The notes: generated by a model from the letters alone, not told the origin. A stretch of 64,000 nt of DNA from Neocallimastix lanati (nom. inval.) (GCA_016946835.1 JACVTC010000083.1:200001-264000), one strand, 5' to 3'. Positions 25,259 through 38,690 are shown, counted from the stretch's first letter. Made by a program: numbers and translations.

Positions 25259-26479
25259 TTTAATCAATTTTTTTTTTTTATTTTTTGAATTTTTAAATTC
25301 TATTTAAATTATTATTTGTATAAAGTTTAATTTTTTTTAATAAAGAAAGAAAAATAAAATATATTATAATAATAATATTAATATTTTTTTTCCTTTTTTT
25401 TTTTTTTTTTTTTGTATATACTTTAAGTGAAACTTATATTTTATTAAAAAAAAAAAAAAAAAAAGTTTGAATTTAAATTAAAACCTTTTTTTTTTTTTTT
25501 TTTAGTAAAAAATGTAATAGAATAAATTAAAAAAAAATAATATAATTATAAAAAAGTAAAAATTAAAATGAAAAAAAAAAAACTAATTAAACAATTTTAA
25601 TTTTAATTATTTTTTGAATCATCCATTGATTTAATAATTCTTGATTGGATTATTTTTATCATTTTTAAAAAATTTATATACAAAATTATCAATATAAAAA
25701 TTATATTTATGAAAATATGAATTACAATTTAAATAAAAATGACTATTTTTTATTTATTTATTTTTTACTTTATTTTTACTATCAATAAAATATATATCTC
25801 AAAAATTTAATAGTTATATTCTGGTTTATATTTTATATATAAGTATTTTTTAAAGGAAAAATATTAATTTTTTTAATTTTTAGTTATTTAATTTATTGTG
25901 TAACTTAAAATCAAACTATGTTAATATTTTTGACATATAATAAAATTATATATAGACTTTTTTCATATTTATTAATATGAACTTTTAATCTAACAAAATT
26001 TAATATAAAAAATAAATTAACCTGTTTTGTGTAAAATATACAATTTTTTTTTTGCTTATTATTTATTATTTATTTATTTTTTTTTATTTTTTTTTTTTGT
26101 TATTTTATTTTATATTATATTATTTCATTATTATTTTTTATTTCCCAATGATTTTTGAATTTTTAATGTTAAATAATTTTTTTTTTGATAGTTTATAGTT
26201 TATTATTTTTCATATTCCAAAATAAATTTAATTTTTTTTAAATAATATAAAGAATTAAATTTTTAATTTATTTTAAAATTAAATATACATAATAATTCTT
26301 TATACATAAATAATACCTACAAATATGAAGATGAATTTTAAATATGCATATATCTCAAGATAATTAAATTTGGAATAAAAATTATAATACCTCATTAAAA
26401 TTATTTTCTAGAAGATATAGATGATCATTAAATTATATAATTTCTTAATTATATAATAATGCTTATAAGCAAAACAACT
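25259..26479. other. Gene-free region upstream of MCM2
   Basis: Poly-A/T tracts, including opposed A and T runs at 25401-25503. No gene seen. The MCM2 promoter must lie at the left end. Confidence 0.5.
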
Positions 26480-27290
26480 ATTAAATAAATTTCAGAGGAA
26501 TTTTAGTGTTCATCAAGGAGTTCGTCATGACATGACCTCTCCTTATTTTATTTAATCATATAGTTATGATAAATATGTTGTTAGTAATGGAATTAAAGAA
26601 AAATATTGAAGAGATATATTTGAAGATGTTATTGTCTTAATTATGTTCAATGAAAATAAAATGAAATAATTTCTTTCATCATAGTAATTTAAAAAATAAC
26701 GAAATACTATTTGGAATTAATAAATGCACCATTATGTGAGTTAAATATCATAATTTTGTTCAATTCCATTCTTATGAAGATTCTCCTTTTTTTATGCTTG
26801 GTATGTATTCTATTCCTAAGGTTTTATAAACAAAAAAAAAAAAAAAAAAAAAAAAAAGTACATTTTACAATCTTATATTATTAATAAAGCTCTTTATTAT
26901 GCCCTTTTACTTGATTCCAATGAAGTATGATTTAATATATTTTATTATAAATATTTATGTACATTCACAAGACCTGTCATATTTTTCCTATTTATGAATT
27001 TTTACAAACTACTCTGTTAATGAATAAAAAAAAAAAAAAAAACTGAATTATTAAATAAAAGAATAAAAGATATTATTAAATATATTTCTTTTAATCCTAA
27101 AATTCAAATAATCTTGTACACTTCAAAAAAGAAAAAAATCAAGAAAAGAAATATTAATGAATTTGGTGATATAATTTAATTTAATTTAATTTAGAATGGT
27201 CATATATAGTGACAAAACAAGGTATTAAAAGAACTAATTATGATAAATCAAAGATTCATTCTAGTATAAAAATGTATACACTATATATGT
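26480..27290 (+). pseudogene. Decayed LINE (non-LTR) reverse transcriptase
   Basis: Reading plus-strand frames with several shifts and stops, pieces appear in the order of a LINE ORF2. NFSVHQGVR (the QGVRQGD motif) is followed by SPYFI/LFNH, matching SPxLFNLYIND. IFEDVIVLI is a decayed FADD-IVL catalytic box with the Asp pair altered. TIWN/FGINKCTIM and FFMLGMYSIPK resemble the fGINKCat...fylg...IPK segment, and INKALYYALLLDSNEV the following segment. The final part (WSYIVTKQGIKR) may be the C-terminal region. A 27-A tract interrupts it near 26833-26857. Clearly non-functional. Its age is unknown, but frames are short. Confidence 0.65.
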
Positions 27291-27422
27291 AGAATTATTA
27301 TAATAGTTAAAATTATTATTTATTATTATTATTTATATTTTATTATTATTTTTTATTAAAAATTATTTCAATAGAATAGTTACTATTTTATAAATAATTT
27401 AGAATATATCTAAAGTTTTCGT

Positions 27423-27456
<34 letters not shown>

Positions 27457-27711
27457 TTTATTTTATTTTATTTTATTTTATTTTATTTTATTTTATTTTA
27501 TTTTATTTTTGTTTTATTTAATTTATTATTATTATTATTTATGTTTTTATGTTTTATTTATTAGTATTGTTTTGTTTTGTATATATATATATAATAATAG
27601 TAATTATATTTGATTTCAGATTTAAAATATTAAAAAGTATTAAATATTTTTTTAAAAATTTTTATTTATCTTTATATCTAAATTATTATTATTATTATTA
27701 TTTTTTTTTTC

Positions 27712-27742
<31 letters not shown>

Positions 27743-27958
27743 TACTTTCTTTTATCTATATATATATATATATATAATTATATAATTATGATTATTTTAT
27801 TATCATCTTATAATAAAATAAATTTATAAGATAAGACTTTTAATATATATATATTGAAAAATAAAATATTTAAAATTTAAAAAAAATAAAATTAAAATTA
27901 AAATTAAAACAAAAAAAAAAAAAAAAAAAAAAAAAAAAGAAATAATAATAATAATAAT
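27291..27958. repeat. Microsatellite-rich 3' flank of the coiled-coil gene
   Basis: A 34-T run (27421-27454) leads into (TTTTA)n to about 27508, then (TTA)n, another T tract and AT repeats. An A run at 27908-27938 sits 20 bp beyond the stop codon of the minus-strand gene. No gene seen. Confidence 0.8.
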
Positions 27959-30900
27959 CTAATTATTCTTAAGCATGGAACGTAACAAATCAATTTCTTC
28001 CAATAATAATTGTTGATCTTTTTTAGATTGTTCCACAACTCTTTCTAATTCTTCCATCTTAATTTTACTAACCCCTTCATTTCCAATTGAACCTGAAGCA
28101 CTTTTGGCTTCATATTCTTTACATTTTTGTTCAGCTTGTTCTCGTGATTTCTTTTCTTGTTGAAGTTGTTGTGATAGTTTTTGTATTTTCTTTTGGAAAA
28201 GTTGTTCACGTTGTATGAATTGTTTTAATTTAGTTTTCATTACTTCTAAAGTATGATTATTTGTAGCTTCACGACTATTTCCTTGATCATTACCTTCTTT
28301 ATTTTCTGTTTCCTTTTTATATTTTTCCAATAGTTGATCATAATCTTCTTGTATTTTTTGACTATTATCTTGTTCTTCCTTCAATTTATTTTTTAATAAA
28401 TCAATTTCTTCTTGACTTAATTCTAAATCTTTTTTAGATTGTTCCATACTTCTTTGAATTTCTTCATATTTAATCTTTGAAATTTCAGCATTACTATTAG
28501 ATGGTTCAATCTTTTGATTTTCAGAATTTTTCTTATAGATTTTAATAACAGATTTTAATTTCTTTTCATTTTGTTTATACTTTTCAATTTCAGAATCAAA
28601 TTGCTTTTCATTTTGTTTATACTTTTCAATTTCAGAATCGTATTGCTTTTCATTTTGCTTGAATTTTTCAATTTCAGAATCATATTGCTTTTCATTTTGT
28701 TTATATTGTTCAATTTCTAATTCATATTGCTCCTTTAAATCATTCAATTGTGATTCCTTTTCTTGAATATTGGATTCTGTTTCATTTAATTTTGATTCTA
28801 ATTGATTAATTGTTTGATCATACTTTTGTTTTTCTTCCTGATATAATTGTGATTTTTGCTTCAATTCGTCTTCCAACTTATGATATGCATCTAACTTTTC
28901 TTGATAATCTTTTACAAAATCATCATATTTTTGTTTAATTTCTTCTTTTTCATTAATTTCTTTTTGATTAGTTTCCATAAGATTCTGATACTTTTCATTC
29001 AAAATATTATTTTGATCTTTCATACTATCATATTCCTTTTCTAATTTACTAATCTTTGAATTAATAGTTTTATTTTCTTTACTAATTATATTAATCTCAC
29101 TTTGTTTACTTTCTAATTCCTTTATACTTTGTAATCTTAATTTCTTTTCATTTTCTAAGGTATTTAAGCTTTTCATTTTGGCTTCCTTTTCACTTTCCAA
29201 CTCCTTCAAAACATTTTTCCATTTAGTTTCACTTTGAACTTTTTCTTTCTTTTCTTTCTTTAATTGAGTCTTTAATGTTTCCTTTTCTTTTTCTTTAGCA
29301 TTAATTTTTTCTTGGGTTTGATTAAGTTTCTCCAAGATGGCCTTATAGTCATTCTTTGTTTTTTGAACCATACTTTTTTCCGTCTTGAGTTGTTTATTTA
29401 ATTCATTAATTTGACTTTCCAACTTTTGATTAGATTTTTTCTCTTCATTAAAATTTGAAATGGATTGGTTATATTCCTTTTGTTTATTCTTATATTCCTT
29501 ATATAAGTTATCGAATTTTTGTTGTATTTCTTCAACAGACTTATTAAGAGAAATATTTTTCTTTTTTAAATCATTATTAATATTCTTTTCCTTATTAATA
29601 TTATCTATTAATAATTCATTTTCTTTTATATATCCCTCAAGCTTTTGCTTTTGTTCCTTTTGTTGTTCCTGTAAATTTTTATTTTCATCAATATAATCAT
29701 TCAATTGAGATTTTTGTTCATCATGCTGTTGTTTTAAGCTTTCATACTCATCAAGACTAATTGAATTTTCAGGAATTTCAACCTTCATAATATTTTGTAA
29801 TTCTCTTTGCCTTTCTTCATTACTTTCCTTAATCAGTTCTTGTAATTTTAAAATTTCCTTATCCTTTTGATTAATTTGTTCCTCTAATGAATATATTTTC
29901 TTATTATGTTCATCTAAGGAATCCTTTAAATTAATAATTTCATTTTCTTTATATTCAATTTGTTCATTGAATAAAATAATACTTTTTCTATTTTCATTAA
30001 TGTTTCCTTCAATTTTTTCAATTTCTTTTCTTTTATTTAAAATATTATCATCAAATGAATTTCTTCTTCTATTGATACTTGAAACTGACTTTACTGAAAT
30101 ATCACTACTACTATCAATCTCAGAACTTTCTTTAAATTTATATTGATTTAATAAATAAATTAAATTATTCTTTTCCTTTTCAAGCTCTTCCATATCTTGC
30201 TTATGTTTTTCTTTTAAATTGACATTTTCCTTTTTTAAATTATTTGCTTCTTGTTCAAGTTTAAATAAATTCGATTTAATAGTAGTAATGACATTAAGAG
30301 AAGTTGAATAATCTTTAATTAAACCTTCCATATCAGTAATAACATTAGTATATTCTTTTACTTCATTAACTGATTTTGTTAATTTACTTTCCAAATCTTT
30401 ACGTTTATTTGACTTTATAAATGAAATATAATAATAATAATATATATATATATTTATAAATAATTAATTAATTAAAAATAAAATATTATATATGTTATAA
30501 AAATAATAATGAAAAAAAAAAAAAAAAAAAAAAACTAATATATTTAATCATTTTATATTTTCCCTAAACTTATTTTCTATTTTATTATCTTTTTTTTTTT
30601 TTTTTTTTCTAATTTTAATTTAAAATAAATCTTACCTCTTCTTCAATTTCATTCAAATATTGTTGATTAATTTGTTGAGAATATTTTAATTTTTCCTTCA
30701 ATTCATCATTAATATTTTGAGCTTCATTAAATTCAGTTACAGAAGATGATGAATTAAATGGTATTTTTAAATTACTATCTGTTATCTCAATTGATTCTTT
30801 TCTTTGAGGTTCATTTTCATTTTTATTTACTGAACTAGTTCCATTAGGGCTTAGGTTAAACTTTTTATTGAATTGAATTATATTTTCTTCATTTTCAAAT

Positions 30901-32351
30901 AAGGTTTTATTCTTTTCAAGAATATCTGAGGATAATTTATCTAATATTTTCCAATCTGATAAATTTTGATTATGAAGTGAGCTTAAAGAATTTGATGTTG
31001 ATTGATCAGATCCAAATTCTGATTCCGATTCAAATTCAGATTTAGATTTAGATTTAGAATCTTTATTTTCTTTGGTATTACTTGCTTTTGATTTCAATAA
31101 TAATTTTGTCTTATTAGTGTTAAGAGTAGAAGGATCAATATTAATTGGAGATTCTGGTAAATCTTGATAAGCTTTTAAATTCTTTGGGGAACTATTACTA
31201 CTACTACAACTTTGATTATCAATTTCATTTAATTTTTTAACACTATTTATAAAAGATTCATTATAAATACCATGATATTTTTCATTTTCAATAGTTGGAA
31301 ATGGCTTACTGTTTTCATTTTCTTCATTATTTATGAAAGATGAAATTAAGCTTGGATGCGAGTAACTATTTTCATTTAAATTCACTTCACGACTTACAGA
31401 ACTAATAATTTCTTTTTGTTCAGGAGAAGACGATTGTATAATATGATCACCATCAGCATTTATTGATTCAAAATCATTTTGTTTATAATTATTTAAAGAA
31501 TCAAAATCATTGGTATAATTTATTTCTCTATTTTGAAATAGAAGGTTTGACTTTGATTCATTGGGATCAATTAATAATTTATTTGGATTGAAATAGGATG
31601 AACTATTTTCAAATTGATTTTCATCTATAAAAGCATTATTAATAGGAATTTCACGACTAGTTCCAAAATATTGGTCATTTGGTTTTAGTTTTAATTTTAT
31701 TTTAATTTGATTATTTGGACTATTATCGTTGACATCATTCATCGGATAACCATACCAACTGAATCTTTCAATTTCTTCTGAACTCAATTTTTTGAAGAGA
31801 GATTCATCAATTCTATTTACAGTTGTTATATTATTGATTTCTCGACTCTTTGCTTGTTTATTTGAATAAATTATATCTCTTATTGTTTCCCTTGATGGTG
31901 AATACGATTTTAAAATATTAAACATTGGTTTTAAAAAATATAAAAATAATGGATTAAAAGTAGAATAGCCTAATTTCCTTAATAATTCATAAATAACATC
32001 ATCATCATAGTCGAAATCTTCATCCTCATCATAACCATCATTGACTTTATAAGTATCTATGTTTTTATTACTTTCGTAGAAACTGTCAGGTGAACATTTT
32101 TGACCATTGTTTGAACTAAAATATTCACTTGAATTGAATATTTTATCTTCATCCTCAATTTCATTTTCGAAATCTAAACTATTTCCAAAATAAAAAGTTT
32201 CACATTTTTCATTTTTTATTTTTGCTTTATTTATATCTGAAACCGTATATACATAAGGCATATCAACTTTTACAAAATTAGTTAATACAATATCTGAATC
32301 ATCGTCACTGACTAGATTATATGGAAATGGCTGTATCAATGATATTGACAT
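27959..32351 (-). CDS. Large coiled-coil protein of unknown function
   Basis: Two exons (32351-30636 and 30412-27959), joined in phase across a 223-bp intron, give 1389 residues. I do not recognise it. Residues 1-570 are hydrophilic and mostly disordered, Asn/Ser/Glu-rich, with one ordered-looking patch (IYELLRKLGYSTFNPLFLYF, about 124-143). Three to four SREI/SREV motifs are scattered through it. Residues about 550-1389 are almost unbroken heptad-type coiled coil rich in Glu, Lys and Gln. Within it a 15-residue unit (EKQYDSEIEKYKQN) is repeated four times (near residues 1160-1210). The segment KIKYEEIQRSMEQSKKD ... EEIDLLKNKL recurs at the C-terminus as KIKMEELERVVEQSKKD ... EEIDLLRSML, an internal duplication. 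A tether, Golgi or cytoskeletal scaffold would be usual for such a shape, but nothing here decides it. No membrane segment or signal peptide seen. Confidence 0.8.
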
Positions 32352-33880
32352 TTTAACTATTATTATAATATTAATCTATAATATTTTATTTTATTTTTAA
32401 TTTTTAAAAATTTTGTTTTGATTTTAAGGATTCGTTTATTTAAGATTAAATAAACTTTTTTATATGTAATAATATATATTATATATTGTTCAATAAAGAA
32501 ATTATTGATTATTATAATATATAATTGAATTTAAATTAAAAAAACTATTTAAATTAATATATAATATAGATAGATACAATAAATAAGATATAGATTTGAT
32601 TAATACTTAATATATCTATTTTATCTTTATCTTTTTTCATAAAAAAAATATTAATTTATATATTAAAAAATAAAGGGTTTGTAAATGTTTATTTAATAAG
32701 TTTTTAAACACACATATCTATCAAATTTAATCTATAATTATATGAAAACAATATTTATTGTATTAATAAAAACTTACATAAATATGAATAATTTATATTT
32801 TCAAAATTGAAAATAAAATTTTAAATCTAATTTTTACATTTGTTCTATTTAAAGTACTTCTAAATTTATTTTTTCAAAACTATTCTTATTACTTTACCGA
32901 ATTTTTTTATCTTAATTTTTGATTTATACAATAATTAAATATATTAATTATAGTGAGGCTCTAAATATTTTTTTAATTTTTTTTATATATTTTATTATAA
33001 TTATTTTTTTGTATTAAAATTTGTTTAAATTTAAACCGATTCTTGTTTTTTTCTATTGTTATCAATAAAATAATTTAAATATGGTTAATAAAAAAAATCC
33101 AATGATATATATTTATAATATTAATACTTATTTAACTTTAATTTTGAATTATTATTAATTAGAGAAACTTTTTTAACAAAAAATCTATTTCAAAATTTTT
33201 AAAAAATCTTCGAAAATAATAAAATATTTTTTTTATTTGTTTATTTAATAAAAATAATGTATTATTTACCTTTTTTTATAAAAATAATTATTCAATTTAT
33301 CAATTAATCTACATGAATATAAAAAGGAAATAAGAACTAAAATTTGATAATGATATTATATCAAATTATAAATAATACTTTTTTATTTAAATTGTTAATT
33401 GAAATTGAATTTAAATAGATAACATCTTGTTATGTTATTTTTCTTATATTGGTATAAATATGATTTTTATTAAGTATTTAATTTATAATATAATTTTAGT
33501 TATATAAATAAATATAATATTAAGCAATTTAATATTATTATGATTAATAATGGAAAAAAAAATAAGAAAAAATAAATAAGAAAATTAAATTTTATTACTT
33601 TCTTTTTTCTTTTTTCTTCTTTACTATTTTATAATTTAAATTTTTATGTTGTTTAAAAAAATAATTAATTTTTACTTTTATAACTTAACAAAAAATATTT
33701 CATATCTTTTTATTTGTTTATACAAAATTAAAAAGAAAAAATAAAAAATATTTAAAAATTTTATATATTATTAATATTATTAATATAATAATATAATACA
33801 CAAATATAAAGATTTTTTATTTTCTTTATTTTATGATTTATTAATTTTTAATTATAAAAAAAATAATTATAGACTTATTT
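32352..33880. other. Gene-free A+T-rich DNA
   Basis: Upstream of the coiled-coil gene. I see no gene, RNA or clear repeat family. Confidence 0.5.
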
Positions 33881-34260
33881 TTTTATTATTTATTATTTAT
33901 TATTTATTATTTATTATTTATTTATTATTTATTATTTATTATTTATTATTTAATTATTTAATTATTTAATTATTTAATTATTTATTATTTATTATTTATT
34001 TATTTATATATTATTTAATTATTTAATTATTTATTATTTATTTTTTATTATTCAATTATTGATTATTATTTATAATTTGTTATTATTTATTATTATTAAT
34101 TATTTATTATTATTTATTATTATTTACATATTATACTTTAGTTATTTATTTATTATAAATTATAAACTATATAATATTTATTATTTATTTATTATTTATT
34201 ATTTATTATTTATTATTTTTATTTATTATTTATTATTTATTATAAATTATATAGTATCCA
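33881..34260. repeat. Microsatellite (TTATTTA)n / (ATTTA)n
   Basis: Some 380 bp of TTATTTATTATT and TTAATTATTTAA variants. Open frames within it are artefacts of the repeat. Confidence 0.85.
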
Positions 34261-35918
34261 TTATTTATTGTTTAATTATTTTTTTTTATAATTTTTTTTA
34301 TGATATATTAAAAATTTATTAAAAATTTTATTCAATTAATATATTATCAATGTATTCTATTATATATATTTAATTAAACTAAATATATTTATGTCATAGA
34401 ATGGTTAAAACAAATTCATGGTAAATTCTAAATTAAAATATTTATATATAATATATTATTAAATTAAATCAATATAATTTAATTTAATAATATATTTACA
34501 ATTTATTTTTTTTTATTTAAAGATATCCTTTTTATATATTTTATTACATTTTATTTTATTTATATGAAATAAATATAATAAATTATATAAAATATAAAAT
34601 ATATTATTTATATATTTAAGTACATAATTTATATTTGATTATTTATTTACTTAAAATAATATATATAAATAAATACTTAAAATATAAATAAATAATATAT
34701 AAATGGATTTATTTATGTATATAAAAAAAGGCATTTCAGTTACAAAAAATAAAATTAAAACAGATAATATTAAATATAATAATAAAAATGAGAATTTGAG
34801 ATTTTTCAGCCAATAATTTTATTGTTATTATATTTAATTGGTATAAAAATAAAAAACATATATTAAAATAATTAAAGTAAAATTTTACTTTTTTATTTAA
34901 CCATATAATAAGTAAAACTATATATTTCAAGTCTTCTATTTATATATTATCTATTTATATATTAATTATTTATCTATCAATTTATTTATTATTCAATTAT
35001 TTATTATTATTTATTATAAATGAATAAATAATAATAATATTTTGAATGAAATAATAACAATAGCAATAATGATAATAATAATAATAATAATAATATAATA
35101 ATATTATTATTTTGAATGAGATTAAGAATTTTAAATGGAACTAATAATATTTTGAATGAATCTAATGGAACTAATAATAATAATAATAATAATATTTTGA
35201 ATAGAACTTGTAATAATAATAATATTTATATTTTGAATGAAACAAATAAAAATAATTATAATATTTCGAATAGAATTAATTATAAAATTAATAATAATTT
35301 ATTTATTACTTTTTATTTGTATTTATTATTATTATTTTTATCTATATGATTATTTATATATTTATTATTCATTATTCCTGTTTATTATTTAATTATATAT
35401 TATAAAAACTATTCCTTTTTTGTGATTTATTTTTTGTATTATTTATTTAATTATTTATTTTTTATAATTAACTACTTATAATAATTATCAAATAAATTAT
35501 TAAATTTAGATCCTAATACAAAAAAAAAAAATTGATATTAAATTCTTAATTTTGTTATAAAAGTCTATTATTTTTAATCATTAATTTTGTTATAAATGTC
35601 ATTATTATTTTTAATCATTAAACTAATTTTAACTACCACCAGATTCTTTAATGCAAAGATACATAACCGCAATTCCTTAAAATGAATTTAAATTTAAATT
35701 ATTTAATTTTATATTACAATTTGTTTTATTAAAGATTGTTTTATTGACTAAAATAAACTAGAAATTAAACAAAAACTAAAATTGAAAAATTTCCAACAGT
35801 CGGTTCAACAGTTGAATAATTTGTTCTATTTATATATTTAAACAAAATATAAATAATTTAATATACATTTTGAAATACTATTCATTTACATTTACATATT
35901 TATTATTTTAATTGTTTA
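34261..35918. other. Gene-free DNA with an Asn-codon-like AAT repeat
   Basis: Mostly A+T-rich unstructured sequence. At 35020-35290 an (AAT)n array is interspersed with TTTTGAATGAA/TTTTGAATAGA units, so one frame reads ILNETNNNN repeatedly. It lacks context, conservation or a start with plausible upstream, so I treat it as repeat. Confidence 0.5.
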
Positions 35919-36148
35919 GAATCACATAATATAATTATTTTCTTTTTAAATATTTATTTTAATTTTCTTTTCCAAATTAGAAACCTATTTAATTACAATA
36001 TGTTTTATATATATATATATATATGTTACATGTTTAGAGTCACTTAATATATTTATTCTTTTTAAATATTTATTTTAATTATTATTTTTTCTATTCCAAA
36101 TTAGAAACCTATTTAATTAATGTTTTTTATATATATATATATATATAG
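35919..36148. repeat. Tandem duplication of about 115 bp
   Basis: Two adjacent similar units. Each starts TTTAGARTCAC, passes TTTTTAAATATTTATTTTAA and TTCCAAATTAGAAACC, and ends in a (TA)n tract (about 35919-36025 and 36033-36148). Confidence 0.75.
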
Positions 36149-36359
36149 TATATATAGTTGCATTTAATGCTAACTTTAACCTTATTTATATATTTATTAA
36201 TTACATGAATATTTTTTATTTTAAAAAGAAAACACAAAATTAATAAAAAAATAAATATTATTTGTCCAATTTGTACATAATAATTTTTTTTAAATAGTAG
36301 TAATTTGAAATATAAGTAATATTCAAAATAAAGTGTATAAATAAATTCATAAAAAAGTC

Positions 36360-37075
36360 CATAAGCAAAGAACCTCACCTCCAGATTATAAAATTTCTGT
36401 TTAAAGGAATTCTTATTCCGGATTAGGGTTTGAATTAACTATCTGAAGAAATTATGGTCTTCTCCTTCAGAGGCATTGGCCCTGCTCGTCTGTCTTACTT
36501 TATTTTCTTCGTTGACGTTCCTTGTTAGTTTACTCTTATATCGTAGGAATAGTAATTTTTTGTTGAGTACTAGCCTTAGACATAATTTCTGTAAAGAAAG
36601 CAGCAGATCGCTCAAAGAATGGAATTTTAGAATAATCACCAGAAATGATTTAGTTCATATACAAAACATCCCATTACTTTTTATAATTTAAATCAATAAT
36701 ATCTGCATCTCTTCCACCAAGGAAGAAGTTATATAATCGGTACCACGTCACACATATTTATTTACACACTCATTATTCAGAAAATTACTAATATTAACAC
36801 GATTTTCACCAATTGATCTATTCACTGCATAATTAGTAACGACACTACTATTTTCACTATCACTAATATTAATATTCCATATTTAGTAATTATAAAAAAT
36901 TTTTCATAATGAATATTAATATGCATAAAATATTTCATTTGAAATTCACGGAAAAGGTAGCATTTAGAAAATCAATGTTGCAATTGAGGTTTACTGTTTT
37001 TTCATTCATCTTCAATCATATTGGAGGCTTTGGCAACACGAGCATCGAATTTATATCCACTTCTAGCACGAATCT
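36360..37075 (-). pseudogene. Decayed coding relic, probably of a transposable element
   Basis: Base composition is mixed and minus-strand frames carry coding-like pieces broken by stops and shifts. These include RARSGYKFDARVAKASNMIE (about 37070-37010), ISDSENSSVVTNYAVNRS (36890-36800), FFLGGRDADIIDLNYKK (about 36735-36685), KIPFFERSAAFFTEIMSKAS (36635-36570) and RQTSRANASEGEDHNFFR (near the end). The pieces are co-linear, so one ancestral gene is likely. I cannot assign a family with confidence; a retroelement protein is the best guess. Confidence 0.45.
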
Positions 37076-37145
37076 TTTTTTTTTTTTTTTTTTTTTTAGA
37101 CTAAGAAGAGAATACACTTCCCGGTGCTTTATTAAATAGATTAAA
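37076..37145 (-). mobile_element. 3' end of a LINE-type element with poly(A) tail
   Basis: On the minus strand the sequence reads LFNKAPGSVFSS-stop, then AGTCT and about 21 A (plus-strand T run at 37076-37096). A related copy lies at 48361-48417 (minus): LFNKVPEIILSSLS followed by an A run. Two independent copies sharing a coding-like end directly followed by poly(A) are typical of 5'-truncated LINE insertions. Confidence 0.5.
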
Positions 37146-37214
37146 ATATTTTTATGTATTACATTTAATAATAAAAAAAATGCAAAATGGATTATTTAAC
37201 TAAAAGATATATAA

Positions 37215-38690
37215 TAATGGGACTTTACCACAATCATTATCTTTATTTATCTATTATTTGTTCAATTAAACATTTTATTATGGCTTCATTTCAAATTCTC
37301 TAAGTATTAAATATCATTATCTCATCTTAATTTTTTTTTCTTTTCTTTTCTTTATTTAAATCTACTCCCATTTTCAACTAAATATTATATTATAGCTTCA
37401 TTTCCTCTTCCATGTGCGTAAAATAACGGTGTTTTACCTTCATCATTTTCCTTTTTCATGTCTGTTCCATGTTCAACTAAATACTTTATTATGTCTACAT
37501 TTCCGTTTTCGCATGAAATACATAGAGGTATTTTGCCAAAATTATTTTTCTTATTCACATCTGCTCCATGTTCATTCAAATATTTTTATTATGGCTTCAT
37601 TTCCAATTCTACATGCACTAAATCATAGTGTTTCACCTTTATCATTTTTCTTATTTACATCTGCTCCATGTTCAACTAAATATTTTACTATGTCCACATT
37701 TCCCTTTTCACATGAAATAAATAATGGGATTTCACCAAAATTATTTTCCTTATTTATATCTGCTCCATGTTCAATTAAATATTTCACTATGACAACATTT
37801 CCACCTCTACATTTATAAAATAACGGTGTTTCACCTTTATCATTTTTCTTATTTACATCTGCTCCATGTTCAACTAAATATTTTACTATGTCCACATTTC
37901 CCTTTTCACATGAAATAAATAATGGGATTTCACCAAAATTATTTTCCTTATTTATATCTGCTCCATGTTCAATTAAATATTTCACTATGACAACATTTCC
38001 ACCTCTACATTTATAAAATAACGGTGTTTCACCAAAAATAGTATCTGTATTTACATCTACTCCATTTTTAACTAAATATTTTACTATGTCTATATTTCCA
38101 TTTTTACATGAAATAAATAATGGGGTTTTACTACAAACATTTTTTTTATTTATATTTGCTCTATGTTCAACTAAAATATTTTACAATGGCAACATTTCCA
38201 CTTTTACATGCTTTAATTAATGAAGTTTCACCTATAGAATTTTCCTTATTAATATTTACACCATGTTCAACTAAAAATTCCACCTTCATACTATTTATTT
38301 CTTTTCCTCTATTAAATTTAATCAATAAATATTTTCCACAACCACGTTGATAATCTGAATCATAGGTTAAATTTTTATATTTATTATCTGAAATATCTTT
38401 ATTTAAATCCGATATAGAAACCTCTTCTCTATCTCTTGAAATAATAAAAATTTTATAAATTCATCATCATATATTTTTATATGATCAAAAGTAACATCAA
38501 GTAACCTATTATTGTTATTATTAAACAAGTTTCTAATTAGAAGTGAAGATATATTTATATAATTTGAAAAATATTTCATTATAATTTGAAAACGATCAAT
38601 AGAAAGCACTGATCTAATATACATTTCATTTAATATATCCCATTTATTATGTTCATTATTACTCCATATTAATCATTTCAAATCTTAAAA
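37215..38690 (-). pseudogene. Ankyrin-repeat protein pseudogene
   Basis: Minus-strand relic of a protein of the kind abundant in anaerobic gut fungi. The N-terminal part (NKWDILNEMYIRSVLSIDRF ... LLDVTFDHIKIYDDEFIKFLLF) is followed by roughly ten 33-residue ankyrin repeats of the form GETPLFxxCxxGNVxIVKYLxEHGAD. At least four frameshifts or stops break it: near 38430 after FLLF, near 38170 after NVAIVKY, near 37620 after GETL, and at 37385 after NEAII. Beyond 37385 only scraps remain (NEAIIKCLIEQ). Repeats 37631-37828 and 37829-38026 are two nearly identical 198-bp units (66 residues, two ankyrin repeats each), a recent tandem duplication. Ankyrin repeats mediate protein binding; no other domain is seen. 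Confidence 0.85.

Noticed and set aside
35116-35349. Asn-rich open frame (ILNETNNNN repeats)
   Set aside because: Microsatellite with interspersed units, no introns or domain, and a Phe/Leu-rich nonsense end.
36127-36378. 83-codon Tyr/Phe/Ile-rich minus frame
   Set aside because: Low-complexity continuation after the coding relic. It ends in a TA repeat and shows no domain.
37414-38350. Plus-strand open frames opposite the ankyrin pseudogene
   Set aside because: Antisense shadows. The ankyrin consensus is on the minus strand and repeats every 99 bp.
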